A DNA stretch of 64,000 nt from the NCBI GenBank assembly GCA_038093975.1, contig JBBPTG010000059.1, positions 84,706-148,705 on the forward strand, written 5' to 3'. Source of the DNA: Chalciporus piperatus (lineage: Eukaryota > Basidiomycota > Agaricomycetes > Boletales > Boletaceae). Position numbers and translations under genes: made by a program. The notes under the pieces are model-generated. The model was given only the letters and a program-made list of their open reading frames with translations, was not told the DNA's origin and did no database searches. This document shows positions 12,237-26,966 of this stretch, piece by piece (position 1 is the stretch's first letter; each line of letters begins with the position of its first letter).

Positions 12237-13298
12237 CTAAACACCAAGGGAGAGTAGTGGCACCTTTCGATCGCCATCATCCCACCAGGGAACACGCCAG
12301 ATCAACAACTGTTCCCGGCCAGCTGCGAAATATTCTCCGGAGGGCGAGAACCTGAGCACCGACATGAGATCCTGCGAAGGCGACGTCCACCAGAGAGGTT
12401 CTCCAACAGGGTTGCCCGATTCCACATCCCAAAGCCGAGCAGTTCCATCGTACCCCCCGCTCGCAAGTCTCTTGCCATCAGGTAAGAGAGAAAAGATACT
12501 TAGTCTGCGGCCGTGAGCTTTCCATGGGGTGCCAATGCTCTCGACAGTGTGAGCATCGAAACAATGAATTTCACCATCCTGACGGCAACAAAATAGCCGA
12601 GCGCCGTCGGGTAACCAGACGATGTCCCGGATCTCTGTCGCGTAGTCCGAGTCGAGACGGAAGATGCTCTCGCCACTTTCCAAATCGAAAACAGCAAGTT
12701 TGTTCGTGTGTAGGAAGGCTGCTGCGAATTTCATCCCATCCGGAGAGAAGCTACCTGCCACGGCCCCGGTGTATCGGTGCGATTTCGCAGATGGCGCGTC
12801 CCTCAGGCTGGCGTCGACAAGTTGGACTCGGATGTAACTCTTGACTCGCATCATGTCTACCATGTCCCAGAAGACAATCCATCCCGAGTGACAACTTGCC
12901 AGGAGCTGTTCGTTTTGGGAGAAGTAAATGCGGTCGGCGGGGCCGTGAATATGCTCGTTTAACCACGGTCCGTCTACAGGTTCTTGAGTATCTGCCTTCC
13001 ATACCTTTAGCTGTTGCAGGTAGGGGCAGCACGATACGATCCGCCCATCTTGTGTGGTCACGATGTCCCGGATAAGACTCTTGTGGTCCATGGAAGAACC
13101 CACTTGCATGCCGTTCGTCAAATCCCATATTCGCGCGATGAAGTCGGACGAGCCAGTGATGATTCGTTCACCAGGAAGCCATGCCACACAATCTATAGAT
13201 GTTCGCGGTTCAACTTGAAGATGGGGTTCTATGGTGAAGGTTGGTTTGGTGATACCTCCTGCTGACTCGGATTGTTCCTGCGAGGCCGCCGTAGTCAT
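12237..13298 (-). CDS. WD40 repeat protein, left copy
   Basis: A single open frame of 353 residues begins at ATG 13298 (MTTAASQEQSES). WD-type repeats are visible as IDCVAWLPGERIITGSSDFI followed by ARIWDL, then LKVWKA, IVFWDM, LAVFDLESGE, IHCFDAHTVES, ASGGYDGTARLWDVESG and LLIWRVPW. They predict a beta-propeller scaffold of about six or seven blades with no catalytic domain. It differs from the right copy by an insertion of about ten residues after SYIRVQ. The copies are patchily similar: a stretch of about 140 bp (roughly 12850-12990) is identical while the flanks have diverged. The frame is intact, so it may still be functional although the other two genes of this arm have decayed. Its cellular partner cannot be inferred. 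Confidence 0.8.
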   Translation of the reverse strand: MTTAASQEQSESAGGITKPTFTIEPHLQVEPRTSIDCVAWLPGERIITGSSDFIARIWDLTNGMQVGSSMDHKSLIRDIVTTQDGRIVSCCPYLQQLKVWKADTQEPVDGPWLNEHIHGPADRIYFSQNEQLLASCHSGWIVFWDMVDMMRVKSYIRVQLVDASLRDAPSAKSHRYTGAVAGSFSPDGMKFAAAFLHTNKLAVFDLESGESIFRLDSDYATEIRDIVWLPDGARLFCCRQDGEIHCFDAHTVESIGTPWKAHGRRLSIFSLLPDGKRLASGGYDGTARLWDVESGNPVGEPLWWTSPSQDLMSVLRFSPSGEYFAAGREQLLIWRVPWWDDGDRKVPLLSLGV

Positions 13299-13848
13299 GT
13301 TTCTATACACAGGTAGAATGAATCAGAGTAAAAGATACGAACGACACTGAAAAAAAACCTTCAAGAGGAACAAGCGAGCAGGAGTGCGGCCTGGGAAGTT
13401 GGAATGGTTCGCTCGCTGCGGTCCCCCTTGCTTTGTGGGCGTCAGTGGGTCCACTCCTCACTCACAGTGAAAAACGCTGCCAAATACATACACGCTGTGT
13501 CCTAGACTGATTTATGAGCGAGTATTATAATCCTTGGTTGTCTGCATCCTGTGGAGAGCAGGCCGTCCGGCCGCCGGTCCGCATAGTCCCCGTGTACCGA
13601 GTCACTGAATGAATATCTAGTATGTGACTATCTTTGCATCCTCGACCACTCTCAGGGTGAACGATCGTCTTGATGGGCCATGGCCGGCGAGAAGAAGCTA
13701 AGAATAACCTCCGTTGGTTGTCCGTTGGTGTCGATCTGTGAGCATAAATAACGATTAGGTTCGAGATGAGCGATAAGATTGTGTACTCGAGTCATTTCAA
13801 CTTACTTCCAAGTTGTTGTCCTCCCATTCACTTTGAACGACACACGAC

Positions 13849-16521
<2,673 letters not shown>

Positions 16522-16741
16522 AACTTGGGGGTGCGAAGTACCCAGGAAAAGGCAGTAGAGAAATAGAGTTTCATTGTGTGTAGCATTTCGGGCGAATCTA
16601 AACCAAGTTCAAGTTGTACGTACGACGACGACCTGACGACGAGTCAGGTCCCGCGATCTTTGACTTTCCGGTCTCAGGTTATTGTTTCGGATATGCCAAC
16701 TCTGGTCAGCTTGATCTCTCTGTTGTCTCTCGACCTCGTCG

Positions 16742-18610
16742 ATGATGCAGATGGCGCAACATCGACGTTCTCCAGATGATCTGTTCACAGAAACCTCCCG
16801 AGTCCAAGGCGAAACAGAGAACATCCTCAAACACCTACTACCCCTCGACCCAGAATCACCCTCACTCCAACAAACCCAGCATTTCGGTTTCCTCCGCCGA
16901 AACCTCGATCAAGGTTTTCCACCGCGATATACCTCCCAAGATGCCAGTCAACCGTGGTTGTTGTATTGGACGTTGCAGAGTTTCAGCGTGTTGGGCGTTG
17001 ATGTAGGTCCGTACAAACAAAAGTGAGTGAGACGGGGTCGATCGCGTTGACTGACTGAGTACTGAGCCGTTCGTAGAGCTATCGATAAGATAATGGCATG
17101 GCAGCATCCAGAGGGTGGGTTTGGAGGTGGACCTGGACAAGCTGCTCATTTGTTGCCGACGTATGCTTCCGTTTGTTCGCTCGCTATCGTTGGAAGATCA
17201 GGGCCGGGAGGGGGTTGGGATCAGATCGACAGGTGCGTTCGATCTGTTTGACGCGCTCTCTTCTCTGTTTTGCTGACTGGGAGCCAAGGGAGAAACTATA
17301 CAAGTTCTTCATCTCTCTCAAACAACCAGACGGTTCATTTCTCGTAACACATCACGCCGAAGTAGACGTTCGGTAAGCCTTTCCCCCCACTCGCCTCCCC
17401 CGTTCCCCTCGCCCTTCTCACATCCATCTCAGGGGAACCTACTGCCTCCTCGTCGTGGCATATCTGCTAGACCTCTTGACACCCGAACTCTTGGAAGGCA
17501 TTCCAGCATTCATCGCATCGTGTCAGACCTACGAAGGCGGTTTCTCCTCCGCTTCTCAGCCTTACTACATTCCCTCATCGGATGGTTCGTCCCCGCCTCA
17601 CCTCCTCGACGATATCCGACCTCCGCTCGGTGAAGCCCACGGAGGCTATACCTTTTGCGCACTCGCTTCTTGGATCATGTTACAACCCTACCTCGACCTT
17701 GATCAGGCGCAAGACGAGAATCCCGCGCAACCGAATCAAACTCGGAAACCGGCGATCGATTACAAGACGTTGTTGAGGTGGCTCGTACTGATGCAAGGAT
17801 CGGAGATTGAGTTGGGAGGGTTCAGAGGACGGACGAATAAACTTGTGGATGGATGTTATTCGTGGTGGGTCGGGGGCTGTTTTGCTCTCCTGGAATCCCA
17901 GGGGATCGGTGGTATGCATGGACGTGGACATGTACACGATGAGGTGCATGATCCGGCTGCGCAGGAAGACGTGGAGTGGCACGACGTGGATGGTGAGTCC
18001 AGCGTCAGCAGTAGATTGCGGGTGTTCATCTGATCTCGTTTCGGCAGAGTCGTTGTGGAACAAGTCTGCGTTGCAGGGGTATATCTTATGCGCTGCACAA
18101 CACACAACTGGCGGTTTTCGTGACAAGCCACCAATGTGCGTTCCATGACCTTCGATAGAGGACCCATCGAGCTGATGCGGAACGCAGGAGCCCAGATGCT
18201 TACCACACGTTGTATTGTCTCGCTGGGCTCTCTGCTGCTCAACATACCGTCCGTCCTCTACCAGAGAGGCGAGCCCAAGTGGGCGCTGAATGGCAGGATA
18301 CCTCGGGTGAGAACGTCTTCTCTTTCGCTGTCGATATGGATGCTGAACCTGAACGTTCATGAGATTCACCGAATCAACGACTTCGCAGATCTTCATTCGC
18401 AGAGGCTCTTTCCTGGACTGAAGAGGAAGGCGCATCGCACGTTCTCGGAGTTAAAAAAAATTGGGTGGTACGTCAGGCCTCCCAGTCATCTGCATCTGGG
18501 TGCTCAACGCAAAACATGTTCTACAGAACGCTACGCATCCGATATTCAACTTGACCATCACGCATACGGAAAGGATCATGTCGCATTTCTACAAGAAGAC
18601 GAAGGCGTAA
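16742..18610 (+). CDS. RAM1: Protein farnesyltransferase beta subunit
   Basis: Eight exons (16742-17022, 17077-17232, 17289-17372, 17433-17992, 18048-18135, 18188-18306, 18403-18467, 18527-18610) give 478 residues. The protein is the catalytic subunit of CaaX farnesyltransferase, which modifies Ras, a-factor-type pheromones and lamin-like proteins. Prenyltransferase repeats (PF00432) are evident: GGFGGGPGQAAHLLPTYAS, DGSFLVTHHAEVDVRGTYC, YEGGFSS, EAHGGYTFCALASW, GGFRGRTNKLVDGCYSWWVGG, TGGFRDKPP and DAYHTLYCLAGLS. The zinc ligands Asp313, Cys315 and His396 are present. An acidic insert before SLWNKSALQ is longer than in yeast. For exon 7 the second of two nearby acceptors (18402) was chosen because only it preserves the conserved NATHPIFNLT tail. 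The tail ends at TAA 18608-18610. Confidence 0.95.
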
Positions 18611-19076
18611 ATGAAGTGGTGACATCGTATGTTAAGACACATGGACGGACATCAGGAAGCGATACTGTTTCTCGTTGTACTATCTTTCTATTCAATCGAA
18701 ATAAACACCAACAGGGAGAGTGGAAAGGAAACGTACAGTTCACGTGAAATCACCATAAACCGCGGAGAGTTTACGGTCGGGAAATGGAACGGGGAGGTCT
18801 CGTTCGACTTCTGAGCGCGACATTGTACGTGTACGTATGTGCAAGTGAGAGTAGGACATTGTTTGGCTCCAAGTCAAACACTTGCCAGTTTACGCAGGTT
18901 TACGCGTACGCTTCAAGTTGCCGACCAATGGGGACGAGCAAGTCACCGGGCTTAACCGTGCACACCGTGACTTACCGATCGTGGGCACTGGATTCAACTC
19001 TTTGGTCGAAATGGTTACATTCTCGTCCCCCATGGCATCAAGACGATCGATCACCAGAGTGCGCGAGGATGCAAAG
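18611..19076. other. Short intergenic spacer before the right duplication arm
   Basis: It holds the RAM1 3' region and no recognisable gene. The right arm begins at about 19077. Confidence 0.4.
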
Positions 19077-19314
19077 ATTACTCGCTCATAAATCAGTCTC
19101 TAGGACACTGTCACTGTGTCATCACGTTATTGTAAAAATGTAAAAACAGCGTGTATGTATTTGGCAGCGTTTTGTGACAGTGGACCCACTGACGCCCACA
19201 ACGCAAGGGACCGCAAAGAGCGACCCATTCCAACTCAGACTGCTGCTCGTTGAAGGTTTTTTTCAGTGTCGTTCGTATATTGTACTCTGACTCATTCTAC
19301 CTTTGCATAGGCAC

Positions 19315-20346
19315 ATGACTATGCCGGCCTCGCAGGAACAATCCGAGTCAGCAGGGGGAATCACCAAACCAACGTTCACCTTAGAACCCCATCTTCAAGT
19401 TCAAGAACATCAAGTATATATACGATGTGTAGCATGGCTTCCTGGTGATCGGATCGTCACTGGCTTGTCCGACCACACCGCACGAATATGGGATTTGAAG
19501 AACGGCATGCAAGTGGGTTCTTCCATGGACCACAAGAGTCATATCGAGGACATCGTGACCACACAAGATGGGCGGATCGTATCGTGCTGCTCCTACCTGC
19601 AACATCTAAAGGTATGGAAGGCAGATACTCAAGAACCTGTAGACGGACCGTGGTTAAACGAGCATATTCACGGCCCCGCCGACCGCATTTACTTCTCCCA
19701 AAACGAACAGCTCCTGGCAAGTTGTCACTCGGGATGGATTGTCTTCTGGGACATGGTAGAGACAATGCGAGTCAGGAATCACATCCAAGTCGACACCAGT
19801 TCCATGGGGTATGTCGCAGCAGGTCGCTTCTCCCCGGATGGGATGAGATTCGCCGTAGCCTTCACTCACAGGGGAGAAATTGCTGTTTTCGATGTGGAAA
19901 GCGGCGAGGGCATCTTCAGTCGAGTCAGCGACCGCGAGACAATCACTCGGGACATCGTCTGGTCACCCGATGGCGCTAGGCTATTTTGTGGCTGCAATGA
20001 TGGTAACATTCATTGTTTCGATGCTCACACTGTCGAGAGCATTGGCACGTCATGGAAAGCTCACAACCTAAAAATAAAAGCCTTGTCTTTATCACCTGAT
20101 GGCAAGAGGCTTACGAGCGCGGCGCGTGGTCGAACTGCGCATCTTCAAGTTTGGGATCTGGAATCGGGCAACCCTGTTGGACCGCTCCTGGACATGTCGT
20201 CTCGTGGAGGCGACTATATGGATGTGGTCGTGTTCTCGCCCTCCGGAGAATATCTCGCATCTGGCTGGGAACAGTTGTTGATCTGGCGTGTCCCCTGGTG
20301 GGATGATGTCACTGGAAAGGTGCTACTACTCTCCCTTGATGTTTAG
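19315..20346 (+). CDS. WD40 repeat protein, right copy
   Basis: A 343-residue single-exon frame begins at ATG 19315 (MTMPASQEQSES). An upstream TTG continues the frame, but the sequence TTTGCATAG just before looks like an acceptor of a 5' UTR intron. WD-type units include VAWLPGDRIVTGLSD and TARIWDL, LKVWKADTQEP, IVFWDM, IAVFDVESGE, IVWSPDGARLFCGCNDG, LQVWDLESGNPVG and LLIWRVPWWDD. The protein is expected to be a beta-propeller scaffold. The central block from DGRIVSCC to WDMV is almost identical to the left copy while both sides differ, which suggests recent gene conversion. It has no other domain and no signal peptide. Confidence 0.82.
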   Translation: MTMPASQEQSESAGGITKPTFTLEPHLQVQEHQVYIRCVAWLPGDRIVTGLSDHTARIWDLKNGMQVGSSMDHKSHIEDIVTTQDGRIVSCCSYLQHLKVWKADTQEPVDGPWLNEHIHGPADRIYFSQNEQLLASCHSGWIVFWDMVETMRVRNHIQVDTSSMGYVAAGRFSPDGMRFAVAFTHRGEIAVFDVESGEGIFSRVSDRETITRDIVWSPDGARLFCGCNDGNIHCFDAHTVESIGTSWKAHNLKIKALSLSPDGKRLTSAARGRTAHLQVWDLESGNPVGPLLDMSSRGGDYMDVVVFSPSGEYLASGWEQLLIWRVPWWDDVTGKVLLLSLDV

Positions 20347-20447
20347 TTTGATAAACTCACCAGAGCACTGTAGACCCTTCATCCCCTCTTAGACGTGCGT
20401 TCTTCCGCACGCTGTTTCTACCATGTTTTGACATGTTGCACATACAG

Positions 20448-21181
20448 ATGTCGGCGGTGGTCTCATCCGATGGTCCGTCGAATACCCCTGATCTGGATTT
20501 CCTGGATGTGAGTTTGGATACTCGACACCTATCTTGTCCTGAAGTTTAACCCATTGTTGACAATAATTAGATTTCAGCACCACTGCCACGTCGTCCCCTC
20601 CCCCTGCAAGAGCGTTCAGGACCAAACCCACCCCATGACCCTCCCCGCGTGCAGAGTTCAGTCTCGTCATGGCGGTGGTGGAAGCGAATACCCCGGCTCG
20701 TCTTTCATCGCGTGCACCCAATATATCCAGGATATGCCCCGCCAGTAAGCCAGTCGTTTATGTACTACTACGATCACGAACACTCAAAATGTTCATCGAT
20801 TAGCGAACATACGTCGCCTCGAGGGAAACAGTGCATACTGCCAGCAGTCCAAGCTCACCTTCTCAAACGACGGACTCGGAAGTGGCCCCTGAAGTCTTGG
20901 CGAGCGTCGCCGAATCCTCCTCCGGTTCCGAGGGTTCGACGGATACACCCACAGCGGACATAGAGCCCGAGGTTAACGAAATAGGATGCTGTGGGCTGTT
21001 GCCTCGTCGACGGCCCAGAACGACCGCGACTGGTGCAGCACGAGACGCTCCTCAGGCTGTTGGACGGTCCCCACGGCCTGCTCATGTTCATCCATCTGAC
21101 TCCAACAATGCTGGCGTCGCTGTACCTGCATCCACGCGATCGGCCACGCAAGATATTCTGGAGCTTTCTGCCGTTGTGTGA
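20448..21181 (+). CDS. Small Pro/Ser-rich protein of unknown function
   Basis: Three exons (20448-20507, 20571-20744, 20804-21181) join in frame to 203 residues. The N-terminal half is Pro/Arg rich with aromatic clusters (SSWRWWKRIPRL, PIYPGYAPP). The C-terminal half is Ser/Thr rich and acidic (SGSEGSTDTPTADIEPEV), then GCCGLLPRRRPRTT and a final ILELSAVV. No signal peptide, membrane helix or known domain is visible. The vicinal cysteines before a basic cluster could be a lipidation or metal site, but this is only a guess. The partly decayed mirrored copy at 11422-12136 and the conserved exon boundaries support a real gene. I do not recognise the family. Confidence 0.55.
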
Positions 21182-21337
21182 TCAACGGATCATTTTGCGT
21201 TCGGGCTGTGTTAATACCTGACCGTTTACCGACACACATGTCATGCTAATCAGATGTACGTAGTAGTAGGCCAAAGAAAAACCAAACAAGCGAATCCCTC
21301 CAATGAAAAAGTGATCGACGCGCCATAAGTGGGGCCC

Positions 21338-23112
21338 TCATACGATAATACACGAGTCCTTCGTCTTGGCATCCGCCTTATCCATCAAAAGACGCGTCCG
21401 AACCCGAAGATCCTCGACCTCCTCTTGCAACGCTCTCGACCTATCCTGCTCCTCCCGTCTGAGCTCTATCAACGCCGGAAGCAGCTTCTCGATAGTCTGC
21501 CATGCCACGCCACGATCACTAAGCTCGCGTCGTAGATCGGTAGACAAGACTCGAGCGCCGTCGACATCGGACTCCGACCAGGTGATGCCGACCTCGAGTT
21601 TGCATCCGGGTGGGCATACCCGGCTTAGGAACGTAGCCACTGTCCCTGTGTCGCGAGCTTGAGAGGTTCCAACGGCGAGTACCTCAAGCGAGGTAAAGCA
21701 GTCCACTGGGGAATGAATGGATGGGATTTCAACTTTCGACGCGTTCATGTAAAGCCCTAGCCTGCGTAAACGAGGACAATGCCTCGCGAATGGTTGTACA
21801 GCCCGAAGATCAAGGGCGAACACATCCTCGCCAAGGAAAAGAGGCTCTGCGTTCAGCATCAGACTTTCCAAAGTAGGACAACGAGTGGCAAGGTCTTCGA
21901 TGTCGTCGAGAGTGATTTTGAGCGGATATTTGTGTACGAGTTCGAAGGAGGTGAGTTTTGCAAACGTCAGGATGGGTTGGATGGTTTCGTAAGAAAGCTG
22001 CTTCTCTGGCTCGAGGATGGAGATGGATGTTCGGTTGTAGAGCTGGATGAAGAGTTTCGACAGGAGTTGACATGTTTGGGACAATGTAAGGAGGAAAGTG
22101 TGGATTTCCGACGGGGAGTGGTCGGCGTAAGCATTCACATACAGACTTGTGATATGGATTGGCGCAAAGTCCGAACGAAAGAAAGAGTCCAGGTGGTCGA
22201 TCCTGGCAGATAAATTGAGGTCATGAAGAGTTGGGAATGCGCCTTCCTGGAGCACGGGACAAAAGGTATCGACGTTGGCTTGTCGCCCGTATCCAAGCTT
22301 GGGATCTTGGCTAAAGTCGACGACACCCAAATTTTTGGCCCGAGAGAGTGCCTCAATGGCGCCCGATGTGAAGTGGAATTCCGGTAGCACGATCTTCTTG
22401 AGTTCCGGTAGGTTGTGTACGAGAATGTGGATATCATCCTCGATGGGGTTTCCCGGATGTTGAATGAAAAGTTTGATGGTTTGAAGGTGTGGTGAACGAG
22501 CACATAAATCGGTATAGAAGTGTCGTCGATGAACTTCTTCAGCGCATGGTGCGGTGACAGTTAGGTGTTTGACACGTTGATGAAGGAAGAGTTTACAGCG
22601 TTCCATTTGATCACTGTAAACGAATAACCATTCCAAAGTGTGCATGTTTGGAAGTATCTCTAACGAAGTCCGCGTTCTGGCAACTTCGTCCAGCAGGGGA
22701 ATGATGTCCTGGTCGTAACATTCTGGTCGAAAGCGCAGGGAGCGAACACGATTTGCGTATTTCTCGAACCTATACCAGTCACTTGCTTCTGGCAGTGTTT
22801 CAAAGGTCTAAAGCGGACTTGGTAAGTCGAGTGGGCAGAAGCGGCAACGCGAGGACAACGCACATATTCGGCACTGTCGTCCTGGATCGGTTTCAGCAGG
22901 CTGAACAGGTCGATGAGGTTGTCGATGTCTTTCCAAACGACGTCGAGTGCTATCTCGGACCATTGTTTGCAAACGCAAGCGTTTATAACATTGATTTTCC
23001 TCTCCAAGAAATTGAAAATGATATCGAGAAGTTCGGGGATGAATAGGACGCGGTGAGCTGTCAATGGTGGTGTGGCATTCGATGTCGTTGTCTGAGATAT
23101 GGTTGGACGCAT
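21338..23112 (-). CDS. F-box/LRR-type protein with C-terminal CaaX-like motif
   Basis: Two exons (22864-23112 and 21338-22807, intron 56 bp with GTGCGT donor) give 572 residues. An F-box-like segment lies at about residues 18-60 (HRVLFIPELLDIIFNFLE, then CVCKQWSEIALDVVWKDID), followed by the usual agaric pattern DWYRFEKYANRVRSLRF and a long LRR-like array. This architecture predicts a substrate receptor of an SCF ubiquitin ligase. The tail is a predicted coiled coil (DRSRALQEEVEDLRVRTRLL) and the last four residues are CIIV. That fits a CaaX prenylation box, as found in mammalian FBXL2. The intron acceptor was placed before TFETLPEASDW because that restores the family motif. It lies 2.7 kb beyond RAM1, a gene for the enzyme class that would read such a box. 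Confidence 0.85.
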
Positions 23113-23240
23113 TGAACTACTGGGATCGGATCTGATGGGATATTAGTTGAAGGAGTCTGATGATTGCCACGGACAGTGCTAGCGTTGACCTGCGTTGACG
23201 TTGAGCGCCTTCTACGCGGTTCAAACTTGGGTGTTCGTTG

Positions 23241-26200
23241 GCAAGCCTATGATCAACAAGGTAACACCCGTGGGATTTCAACCTATTTCGACCATTTCAC
23301 CAAACCGAGCAGAAACATCAACATGTATGAGAGGAGAGCAAGATGGGTCGGGATCAGTGGATCGGAAGAGAGGAAGCAGACCCGTTTGAAACAGTTTGCA
23401 TAGATAGGGGACCCAGGCTCTTCTTAGGCTACGACGTCACATCAGCGAACGAACCTGGACCAAGACTCGACAAACTTCCCAACACCTACAAAACCACTAG
23501 AAGCGCCTCGGCAACGCTCCTGGCATTGCAGAAGAGCTCATGAACTTGGAGACAAGCAAACCCTGACAGGTCAATTCATTCCGAAGTGCATCTGAATCCA
23601 AGGTCGATGCACAGTGCACTGCGAAGAGTTATCCTCGGCCAGCTCCCTCCCTACTAGTATCTGATTATCATGCCTATTACCACCTCATTCTTCATCGCAC
23701 TGGCATGGGTCGGTTTAGCCGCTGCTGCGGTCAACAGAAACGTTCATTCTTTAGGCCGAATTTGTTGGATTAGATGGACGCTCCGGACAATGTCCCTCGA
23801 GCAATCTCAGATCCTGCGAACACCCCTGTCCCTGGCGGGGGAATGGTTGCCGGGGATAGGGACATTGTTTCGGGGCCTCCGTTGTGCCAGGGGCCGCTTG
23901 GGGTAGTCTTCCAAGGTCCCCCGTTAGAAGCAGCTCAGGCTTCACCGAGGTCTCAGTTGCGGTCTGCAGTCATGCTTGTTCTACTCATAGGCTTGGGATG
24001 GGAGCTAATCCTCGATCATCTGAGACAGTAACATTCCTGGTGCCGAATGCTGATGGTTCGAGTTCTGGTCAAGTGATTTCCGATTGATCTTTAACCATGG
24101 TAGGACATGCGACGGTACCAAAGGTGGGATATAAGTCCGAAGTTAATGTGCGTTGTGTGCGCAAACTGACGGTTCCACGATCCCGTGTTCCCACCCGCCA
24201 AGGTAAGCAGTACGAGATCTCCACTCGGGATAACCCGCTAACCCGTCTGACTCTTGCGCACTCCGTGTGCCAAACATCACCTTGTTCCCAGCACCGTTCA
24301 AAGCTGTGAGTCAGTACACACCTTCGAGGGAAGGCTGACAACGTTTGACAGCCCCGTGATGGACAAGTTAGGTAAAACCTTCGTCATTAATCATACCGTC
24401 TCTGATGCAGACGCGCCGAGACGAAGCACCTGTATGTCGATCGTGGTGGAGGTGCCAGTGGAGTGGAACGACTGTCTTCGCCCGCCCCTTCAGTTTGTCT
24501 AGAGAAGCCGGAATGTCGACGATGGTATTCCACTTACAGGGACCGGCGATGTCAATGATGACCTGACGCAAGATGGAGCGAAAGACCTCGACGTCGCACA
24601 GCGAGTGGCCACACAGAAGAAAACGACGATCATTGACGTAGGTTGAACCGTCCTCAACAATACGCTGATAGAAAGACGAATATATCTACACTGATCTTTC
24701 GACGAGATCACACATATCCAATATCATGACCCGCCATAACTGACGATGTCATGTAGCATGGGTACACGAGGTCTGAAAGGCCAACGAGTCTGGCAAACGT
24801 ACATGCAAAGCCGCGTCAGTACTTAGGTTATCAATTAGTAAGTTTGATATACTTCACTTTCAGAAGTTTCATCGCCGAAGGTCTCTACGACGAGTAAGTA
24901 TAGCCAGACTTTCACATTGCTTGGGCGTAGCTCTGTGAGTTCCCATGTTATAGTATCCTTGCTGACGATACAGTAACCCCGTTGCACGACTTGGCCTATC
25001 TGCCACGGCTCCGGGCAAGCCATGTCATTGCGCAGTCAGGATTAAGATTGAACGTGTGAATCGAAGCCTTCGCACTCACTTATCATGGCGATGAGCCTTC
25101 CTTTCCTCAGAGTCTTTCGACTTGCTTCCTCGCAGGATAGCGGCGTCGGCTTCGGCTTCCCGGATGCTAGGAGCTCTGCGAAGGTAACAAGACGTGAGCG
25201 TGCGACGGGGGACGGCGGGTTGCAACACGACGACAGCAGAAGTGTTGGAGATGCCGTTGAACATCTAACGCTGGCACTGGCACTGGCATCCGATATACTG
25301 TATAACTTTTTCCACTAGCTTTCGAACGGCGATTTGCAGAGACTTTGGGATATTCGTCGACGTCATCGTTTCGGTTACGCCATTCGAAGAACAGCTTGAC
25401 AGGTTAATGAAGAAAAATAATGAATGTTGCGAGTACTAGATCAAGGATAGACGAGATTAATGGCTTAACTTCTGTTAGCGAGGGGTTGAGGTGGAGCATC
25501 CGCCAATATTGTTCCTCAACTTCACTTCATACTGTGATTCACTGGCATAGGGTTGAAGCTCTTGTTTCTACTGTCGGTGTTGTCTAGACAATTTGGCTGT
25601 CAAATGAAAACCTGAGATGTCGTTCAAAGAGGCTATAGCGAGCGACAATAATTATATCAATGCCGATTGGCGTCACAAAACGTCCGTTCGACCCGAGCTC
25701 GCATTCAAATTTCAATCCGTGTTTGCGGAGCGTACTTCCACGTGAACAGTGGAAGCAAGGTTGGCAGTATGCCGGCTGGCTGCCCTTTGTTGAGTTGGAA
25801 AGACGTCGTAGGCATCCTCAACGCAGAAGAATGTCTGCCTAGTGTCGATCATACTGCCAGACACCGTGAGTTGGTAATACCATGCGAATGCACGCCTCCG
25901 AATTCTGAGGGCTGCACAAACGTCGAAATGCATGCGCCCCCATTGACAACTTGAGAACCAATGACAGAACTCAAAAAACACGTCGAAAATAGACCGTGCA
26001 GCAGATGGTCGACTCAGCGGTATATCTGTGGTAGACAAATATGGACCAGCCTCGTTGTCTCATATCCGCATGAGACCACATGTTGCTTGCCGGTTTCTGC
26101 CACTACCATCTGTTGGTCTGACATACCTCACGCCTTGGTGCCTGAGTAGCTCCACCCGTTCCTACCTCAAGGCCTCATCCATATCAAGCCTAGACGATCA

Positions 26201-26918
26201 TTTCTCGACACATTGACGGGCTTTCGAAGACAATATTCAAGTTGTTGGGAATTTTGCAACAAGACTCAAAAACTATGCCAGTCAACGTTCTGGAAAGCGG
26301 TCATAGTATAGACCTCCACGCGAAGAACGCGAGGGCTCTATTAGACCACATGATCCTAAAAATAGCCATCCTAACTGAGTTAGATTCCTAATCCTATGCA
26401 CCCCGGGCATAATTCACTACTGATCTGTCTGATTGCCATGCGACCTGAGACTAACAGTTTCGGGAAGAACATTGCCCACAGTCGCCGGTATTGGAGTTTT
26501 AAATTGGCTGGAAACGATTCCGGTCCGTTTTCAGAAAATAATGTTACTGAATCAGTTCTTCACAAAGCTCTGGAATGGCCGAACTCACGGTTTGCTATGA
26601 TACTTCCCGTTCGGCTAACTAGTTTTTGATGTGCGTATCCACAGACGTGATTGGTCTGACTTTCTTATCCTCGGCTCATTTCATGTTACCTCCGAAATCT
26701 GACCATGATTTTTTTTGCGGTATGTTTCTTCACGTGGTCGCTCAGCGCTCAGATCTCAGGCACTCGCATCTAACCACGCTGATACGCGTCCCAGAATATA
26801 TCACTGGACAACATACAGGGGGCTACAGGGGGTCGGAGCACATGCCATCTGTCTCTCCGGTCCATAGGATCTCGTGGATATGCCGTCAGATGGTAAGCGT
26901 GCTCCTGATTTACCCCCG
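23241..26918. other. 3.7 kb without a recognisable gene
   Basis: Several short frames exist, for instance a minus-strand stretch at 24370-24700 with a GTAAGT...CTCTAG intron-like break, and another at 24835-25023. None shows a domain I recognise. Codon texture is weak and stops are frequent, so these may be gene relics. I cannot support a coding call. Confidence 0.4.
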
Positions 26919-26925
26919 TATAAAG
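26919..26925 (+). promoter_or_regulatory. TATA box of the amino-acid transporter gene
   Basis: TATAAAG within CCCGTATAAAGGCC lies 48 bp upstream of ATG 26967. Initiation about 30 bp downstream of a TATA box would fall after the other in-frame ATG (26880), which supports 26967 as the real start. Confidence 0.55.
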
Positions 26926-26966
26926 GCCGGCGAGGGTCTGCCTTATCGTCCTTCACAGCTCCTACG

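Larger units (their letters stand above)
7670..13525. repeat. Left arm of a large inverted duplication
   Basis: This arm is the reverse complement of 19077-23240, carrying the same three genes in mirrored order: F-box/LRR, small Pro/Ser-rich gene, WD40. The outer edge is supported by a shared GAACCGCGTAGAAGGCGCTCAAC-like stretch (about 7695 and 23220). The inner edge is supported by CTGATTTATGAGCGAGTA near 13507-13525, matching TTACTCGCTCATAAATCAG near 19077. After removing the 1.6 kb insertion the arm is about 4.2 kb, the same as the right arm. Similarity covers non-coding DNA and intron positions, so this is a segmental duplication and not just gene-family resemblance. Confidence 0.9.
19077..23240. 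repeat. Right arm of the large inverted duplication
   Basis: It mirrors 7670-13525 and lacks the 1.6 kb insertion. It carries WD40 (+), the small Pro/Ser-rich gene (+) and the F-box/LRR gene (-), all with intact frames. The arms are separated by about 5.55 kb of unique DNA. Confidence 0.9.

Noticed and set aside
24370..24711. Possible spliced gene on the minus strand
   Set aside because: There is a GTAAGT...TAG intron-like pattern and a frame of about 70 codons on each side, but no recognisable domain and no plausible start.
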